In this document: piece by piece, positions 5,421 to 8,324 of the stretch
Layout: every line of letters begins with the position of its first letter
How positions within the stretch are numbered: the first letter of the stretch is position 1
From: Chitinophagaceae bacterium UBA4407
GTDB taxonomy: Bacteria; Bacteroidota; Bacteroidia; Chitinophagales; Chitinophagaceae
Assembly: GCA_002390845.1 (NCBI GenBank)
Contig: DGQT01000086.1
Coordinates: forward strand, 1 to 8,324
Direction: 5' to 3'
DNA length: 8,324 nucleotides
Notes under the pieces: generated by a model
Told to the model about the DNA's origin: nothing
The model's database searches: none
Seen by the model: only the letters and a program-made list of their open reading frames with translations
Position numbers and translations under genes: made by a program

Positions 5421-6200
5421 TTACCCCATACTTGCTGCAATTAATTCAGCTATATCCAGCACCTGAACTTCATTTTCTTTTTCACGGTTTTTAACACCGT
5501 CAGTAATCATGGTATTACAAAACGGACAGGCTGCAGCAATTACATTTGGCTTTAATTCCAGCGCTTCATCAGCGCGTTCTATGTTAATGCGTTTATTGCC
5601 CGGTTCATCTTCTTTAAACATTTGTGCACCGCCTGCGCCACAGCATAAACCATTGCTGCGGCAGCGTTTCATCTCTACTAACTCTGCATCTAAAATTTCC
5701 AACACTTTTCGCGGCGCTTCATAAATATTATTGGAGCGGCCTAAATAACAACTGTCGTGATACGTAATTCTTTTGCCTTTAAAACCGCCGCCTTCTTTTA
5801 ATTTTATTTTTCCTTCATCAATCAGTTGCTGAAGAAAAGTTGTATGATGAATTACCTCATAATGTCCGCCCAGTTCAGGGTATTCATTCTTCAAAGTATT
5901 GAAACAATGCGGGCAGGCAGTTACAATTTTTTTAATACCGTAATTGTTCAGCACCTGTATATTCTGGTAAGCCATCATCTGAAATAAAAACTCGTTACCA
6001 GCCCTGCGTGCAGGGTCGCCGGTGCAGGCTTCTTCTTTGCCCAGTATGGCGTACTTGACGCCCACTTTGTTTAATATAGTTGCAAAGGCTTTGGTTATTT
6101 TTTGAGCACGAGCATCAAAGCTGCCGGCGCAGCCAACCCAAAACAATACATCCGGTGTTTCGCCATTCATCATCATTTCTGCCATGCTGGGAACTTTCAT
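5421..6200 (-). CDS. (Fe-S)-binding protein with two cysteine-rich CCG domains (HdrD/LutA/GlpC-like)
   Basis: This 259-residue protein has the tandem cysteine-rich domain (PF02754) found in heterodisulfide reductase subunits, LutA and GlpC, where it binds an Fe-S centre in electron transfer. Domain 1 has C24 (VGCAGSFD), a degenerate EACTGD at 57-62 in place of CCG, and C96-x2-C99. Domain 2 is complete: C151 (HDSCYLGR), C180, the CCG motif C186-C187-G188, and C225-x2-C228. No ferredoxin-type 4Fe-4S motif or membrane segment is present, so a partner protein should supply the other clusters. ATG 6198-6200 is chosen as the start (MKVPSMAEMM, as in relatives); an in-frame TTG at 6219-6221 falls inside the promoter -7 box and is unlikely. 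It heads a two-gene unit with the 172-residue gene. The larger Fe-S protein often encoded just upstream in relatives is not present; a repeat fills that place. Confidence 0.9.
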   Translation of the reverse strand: MKVPSMAEMMMNGETPDVLFWVGCAGSFDARAQKITKAFATILNKVGVKYAILGKEEACTGDPARRAGNEFLFQMMAYQNIQVLNNYGIKKIVTACPHCFNTLKNEYPELGGHYEVIHHTTFLQQLIDEGKIKLKEGGGFKGKRITYHDSCYLGRSNNIYEAPRKVLEILDAELVEMKRCRSNGLCCGAGGAQMFKEDEPGNKRINIERADEALELKPNVIAAACPFCNTMITDGVKNREKENEVQVLDIAELIAASMG

Positions 6201-6218
6201 AAGCAACAAACATTTTTT

Positions 6219-6249
6219 CAAATGTAGGGCAAAATAAAATTGAAAGAAA
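6219..6249 (-). promoter_or_regulatory. Bacteroidota-type promoter for the Fe-S gene unit
   Basis: On the minus strand TTTC (6246-6249, one mismatch to TTTG) is followed by a 19-base spacer and TACATTTG (6219-6226), a full match to the -7 consensus TAnnTTTG. Transcription would start about 12 bases or fewer before ATG 6200. This is the best promoter in the window and supports the shorter start of the Fe-S gene. Confidence 0.55.
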
Positions 6250-6253
6250 TTAT

Positions 6254-6528
6254 GGGCCGGGCTTTTGTAATTCTATGAGGCTTTTGTTGCGTCGCACTTG
6301 TGTACGTTCTGATTAGTTATTGAGCTTTTACCGAAGCGAAGATTGAGGGAAAGATTAAAGCGATTGGTGTTGGTCAGCTACCAACACCGGCAGAACCGTA
6401 CAAGTTAGTGACACAACAGTCGATACCATGAAATACAAAATCAGGCTACGTAAAAATCTACGCTAAGGTAAAAGCTGCTCCACTTCCAACCGTACAAGAG
6501 TGCGACGCAAGGAACGATCAGCAATGAA
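6254..6528. repeat. Intergenic repeat with inverted ends, copy C
   Basis: The gene-free stretch 6222-6528 is almost filled by this element. An outer GGGCCGGGCTTTTG core (6254-6267) resembles the repeat end at 3425-3438. TTGCGTCGCACT (6287-6298) is an exact inverted match to 6499-6510, and with TGTACG beyond it the arms match at 18 of 20 positions (6287-6306 against 6491-6510). The interior has a strong hairpin (6366-6388) and an internal direct repeat AACCGTACAAG at 6394-6404 and 6488-6498. No plausible gene is encoded: a 64-codon minus-strand frame at 6441-6635 merely crosses the repeat and the end of the ABC gene. The right end nearly abuts the ABC stop codon at 6529. Confidence 0.65.
6366..6388. 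repeat. Perfect 9-bp hairpin inside repeat C
   Basis: GGTGTTGGT (6366-6374) and ACCAACACC (6380-6388) form a perfect 9-base stem around the loop CAGCT. No T-run follows on either strand. It could still stop or stabilise transcripts from the ABC gene, which ends about 140 bases to the right. Confidence 0.6.
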
Positions 6529-8256
6529 CTAAATGTTTGGCTCATAAATAACTCCCGGAATAGATGCAATAAGTTGTTTGGTATATGCTGTTTGCGGGTG
6601 TAAATACAAATCTCCTGCATTGCCGGTTTCTTCAATAATGCCTTTGTTCATTACCACAATGCGGTCGCTGATATAACGGATAACGGAAAGATCGTGCGAA
6701 ATAAACAGCGCAGTAAAATTGAATTCTTTTTTAAGATCGTTGAGCAGGTTAAGTACCTGCGCCTGCACACTTACATCGAGTGCACTAACACTTTCGTCGC
6801 ACACTACAAATTTTGGCTCAAGCGCCAAAGCCCTTGCTATAACAATGCGCTGCCGCTGCCCGCCACTGAATTCGTGCGGGTAACGGTTGTAATGATCTGC
6901 AGAAAGGTTTACCTTCTCCAGCAGTTGAATAACCTTTTGTTTACGCTGTTTTTCTGAAGCAAAAAGATGGTGCACTTTTAAAGGTTCGGCAATGGCATCG
7001 CCAATTTTTTTGCGTGGGTTTAAAGAAGAATAGGGATCCTGGAAAATGATCTGCATCTCTTTGCGCATTACCCTGAACTCACTGCCTGTAGCTTTGGATA
7101 TATCTTTATTAGCAAAAAATATTTTACCATTTGTCGGCGGAATCAATCCCAGCAAACACCGGCCCAGCGTGGTTTTACCGCAACCGGACTCACCTACCAG
7201 TCCGAGTGTTTCACCTTTGTATATTTCGAAACTTACATCGTTTACGGCTTTATTGTACTCAGTTACTTTACCCAAAAATGTTGTATGCGCCGGGTACCAA
7301 ACTTTTAAGTTTTCAACCTTAATAAGCGGCTGGTCAATTATTAATTGTTCATTATTAATTCTTAATTGATCATTCGTATTAATTCTTTCAAAGATTGTTC
7401 CTGCTTCATCTGTATCCATAAAATCGCTTACCACCGGAAGCCTTTCATTTTTGCTGTGCAATGCAGGCCTGCAGGCAAGCAGTGCTTTTGTGTAGGGATG
7501 TTGAGGGTTACTTAGTAGCGCTTTTGTTTTTCCCTGTTCTACGATCTTTCCTCTATACATTACTATGATCTTATCTGCAATCTCACTTACCACACCAAGA
7601 TCGTGACTGATAAAAATAACACTCATATTTTTTTGCTGTTGCAGGTTGCGTATGAGGAGCAAAATATTTTTTTGTACTGTCACATCGAGTGCTGTTGTAG
7701 GCTCATCGCAGATCAGCAATTGCGGGTTGCAACTCATTGCCATAGCAATTATTACACGTTGCTTTTGCCCGCCGCTGATTTCGTGTGGATAACGATAAAA
7801 CATTTTTTTAGGTGCGGGCAATTGCACCTGTTTAAACAGATCAATAGTTTCCGCTTTGGCTGTTTCGCTGTTTATTTTTTTATGCAACTGCAACATCTCT
7901 GCAACCTGGTGACCACAGGTTTGCACAGGGTTTAAAGAACTCATTGGCTCCTGGAAAATCATGGCGATTTCTTTACCGCGGATCAATTGAATTTCCTGAT
8001 GTGTGAGTTTCAGCAGGTCAATTTCTTTTCCATTGTTGTTGAAAATAATTGCTCCATTTTTATAAACAGCAGGAGGGGAGGGGATGAGTTGTAAAACAGA
8101 TAAGGCAGTAACTGATTTTCCAGAACCCGATTCACCAACAATTGCTACAACTTCACCCTTATTTACTGAAAGTGAAATATTGTGCAGTGCATGAGAAACA
8201 TTATTGCCGCTTATAAAATCTACGCAAAGATTTACTATGGTTAGCAGTGGCTTCAT
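6529..8256 (-). CDS. Peptide-type ABC transporter ATPase, two fused nucleotide-binding domains
   Basis: This 575-residue cytosolic protein fuses two ABC ATPase domains of the DppD/DppF (OppD/OppF) type, as in YejF and GsiA, and would power uptake of di- or oligopeptides or similar solutes through partner permeases. Domain 1: Walker A GESGSGKS (41-48), Q-loop Q102, signature SGGQKQR (161-167), Walker B LLICDE (180-185), switch H218, then the oligopeptide-family HPYTKALL segment (253-260). Domain 2: Walker A GESGCGKT (355-362), Q406, SGGQRQR (464-470), FVVCDE (483-488), H521, and a second tail segment AYTKQL (557-562). Both sites look catalytically complete. The linker (about 270-310) contains a low-complexity stretch NTNDQLRINNEQLIID encoded by an AT-rich microrepeat. 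The ATG at 8254-8256 gives the expected domain start. No permease or binding-protein gene is in the window, so the substrate is unresolved. Confidence 0.95.
   Translation of the reverse strand: MKPLLTIVNLCVDFISGNNVSHALHNISLSVNKGEVVAIVGESGSGKSVTALSVLQLIPSPPAVYKNGAIIFNNNGKEIDLLKLTHQEIQLIRGKEIAMIFQEPMSSLNPVQTCGHQVAEMLQLHKKINSETAKAETIDLFKQVQLPAPKKMFYRYPHEISGGQKQRVIIAMAMSCNPQLLICDEPTTALDVTVQKNILLLIRNLQQQKNMSVIFISHDLGVVSEIADKIIVMYRGKIVEQGKTKALLSNPQHPYTKALLACRPALHSKNERLPVVSDFMDTDEAGTIFERINTNDQLRINNEQLIIDQPLIKVENLKVWYPAHTTFLGKVTEYNKAVNDVSFEIYKGETLGLVGESGCGKTTLGRCLLGLIPPTNGKIFFANKDISKATGSEFRVMRKEMQIIFQDPYSSLNPRKKIGDAIAEPLKVHHLFASEKQRKQKVIQLLEKVNLSADHYNRYPHEFSGGQRQRIVIARALALEPKFVVCDESVSALDVSVQAQVLNLLNDLKKEFNFTALFISHDLSVIRYISDRIVVMNKGIIEETGNAGDLYLHPQTAYTKQLIASIPGVIYEPNI
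7337..7364. repeat. In-frame AT-rich tandem microrepeat in the ABC gene
   Basis: ATTATTAATT occurs at 7337-7346 and 7351-7360, a 14-base period, followed by a further TTAATTG. The surrounding stretch 7333-7380 encodes residues 293-308 of the linker. Similar AT-rich microrepeats are common between genes in Bacteroidota; here one is read through without breaking the frame. Confidence 0.6.
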
Positions 8257-8265
8257 GGAATAAAT

Positions 8266-8324
8266 TTAAAACTGCAAATGCCTTACGGTTGCCCCGTTAT
8301 TGATCAATTGCTTCAGCGAATCAA
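8266..8324 (-). CDS. Probable 3' end of an upstream gene (partial)
   Basis: An open minus-strand frame enters from the right edge and ends at TAA 8266-8268, giving the 18-residue tail DSLKQLINNGATVRHLQF. The composition looks protein-like, and the other two minus frames close within a few codons. It stops 9 bases before the ATG of the ABC gene, typical of an operon neighbour. Too little is visible to name it, and a chance frame cannot be excluded. Confidence 0.4.
   Translation of the reverse strand, partial: DSLKQLINNGATVRHLQF

Noticed and set aside
6201..6221. In-frame TTG start adding seven residues to the Fe-S protein
   Set aside because: It overlaps the TACATTTG promoter box, and relatives begin at MKVP.
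6441..6635. 64-codon minus-strand open frame
   Set aside because: It overlaps the real ABC gene in another frame and runs into the repeat; no protein-like features.
7603..7935. 110-codon plus-strand open frame
   Set aside because: It lies wholly antisense to the conserved first ATPase domain and is a frame shadow.

Overview
This window looks like a chromosomal segment of a Bacteroidota bacterium, most likely of the Chitinophagaceae/Chitinophagales type. The reasons are: a DUF3078 outer-membrane protein, a Bacteroidota-type cysteine-rich Fe-S protein followed by a small uncharacterised Bacteroidota protein, miaB in one transcription unit with a sigma-54-type Fis-family regulator, TAnnTTTG promoter boxes, and almost no Shine-Dalgarno sequences. 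The assignment rests on reading the proteins, not on a database search.

Region 1 (1-3382, minus strand) is a compact four-gene unit transcribed leftwards: miaB (tRNA ms2i6A37 methylthiotransferase), then mntA (nucleotidyltransferase antitoxin), hepT (HEPN ribonuclease toxin) and an AAA+ sigma-54 activator with a Fis-type HTH. The mntA and hepT frames overlap by 11 bases, and the hepT stop is one base from the GTG start of the regulator. The toxin-antitoxin pair looks wedged into an older miaB-regulator operon and appears more AT-rich than its neighbours. Identical 18-base sequences in inverted orientation lie at both ends of the unit.

Region 2 (3383-3887) has no gene. It holds a possible MITE-like element of about 448 bases bounded by imperfect inverted repeats. 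Inside are a perfect 18-base palindrome, a second hairpin and a 17-base word that recurs elsewhere in the window.

Region 3 (3888-4844, plus strand) is a secreted DUF3078 beta-barrel-type protein with T9 and G8 homopolymer tracts near its 5' end. It converges with region 4.

Region 4 (4881-6200, minus strand) is a two-gene unit: a two-CCG-domain Fe-S protein (HdrD/LutA/GlpC-like) and a 172-residue conserved protein whose relatives often carry the unsupported name 'ABC transporter ATPase'. A good Bacteroidota promoter precedes the first gene.

Region 5 (6222-6528) is a non-coding repeat with about 20-base inverted ends, related to the repeat in region 2. Region 6 (6529-8256, minus strand) encodes a peptide-type ABC transporter ATPase with two fused nucleotide-binding domains; its linker contains an in-frame AT-rich microrepeat. 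At the right edge is the probable last part of another minus-strand gene.

The most interesting features are the tRNA-cutting-type toxin module inside a tRNA-modification operon, and a family of dispersed inverted repeats that sits at most of the gene-cluster boundaries.
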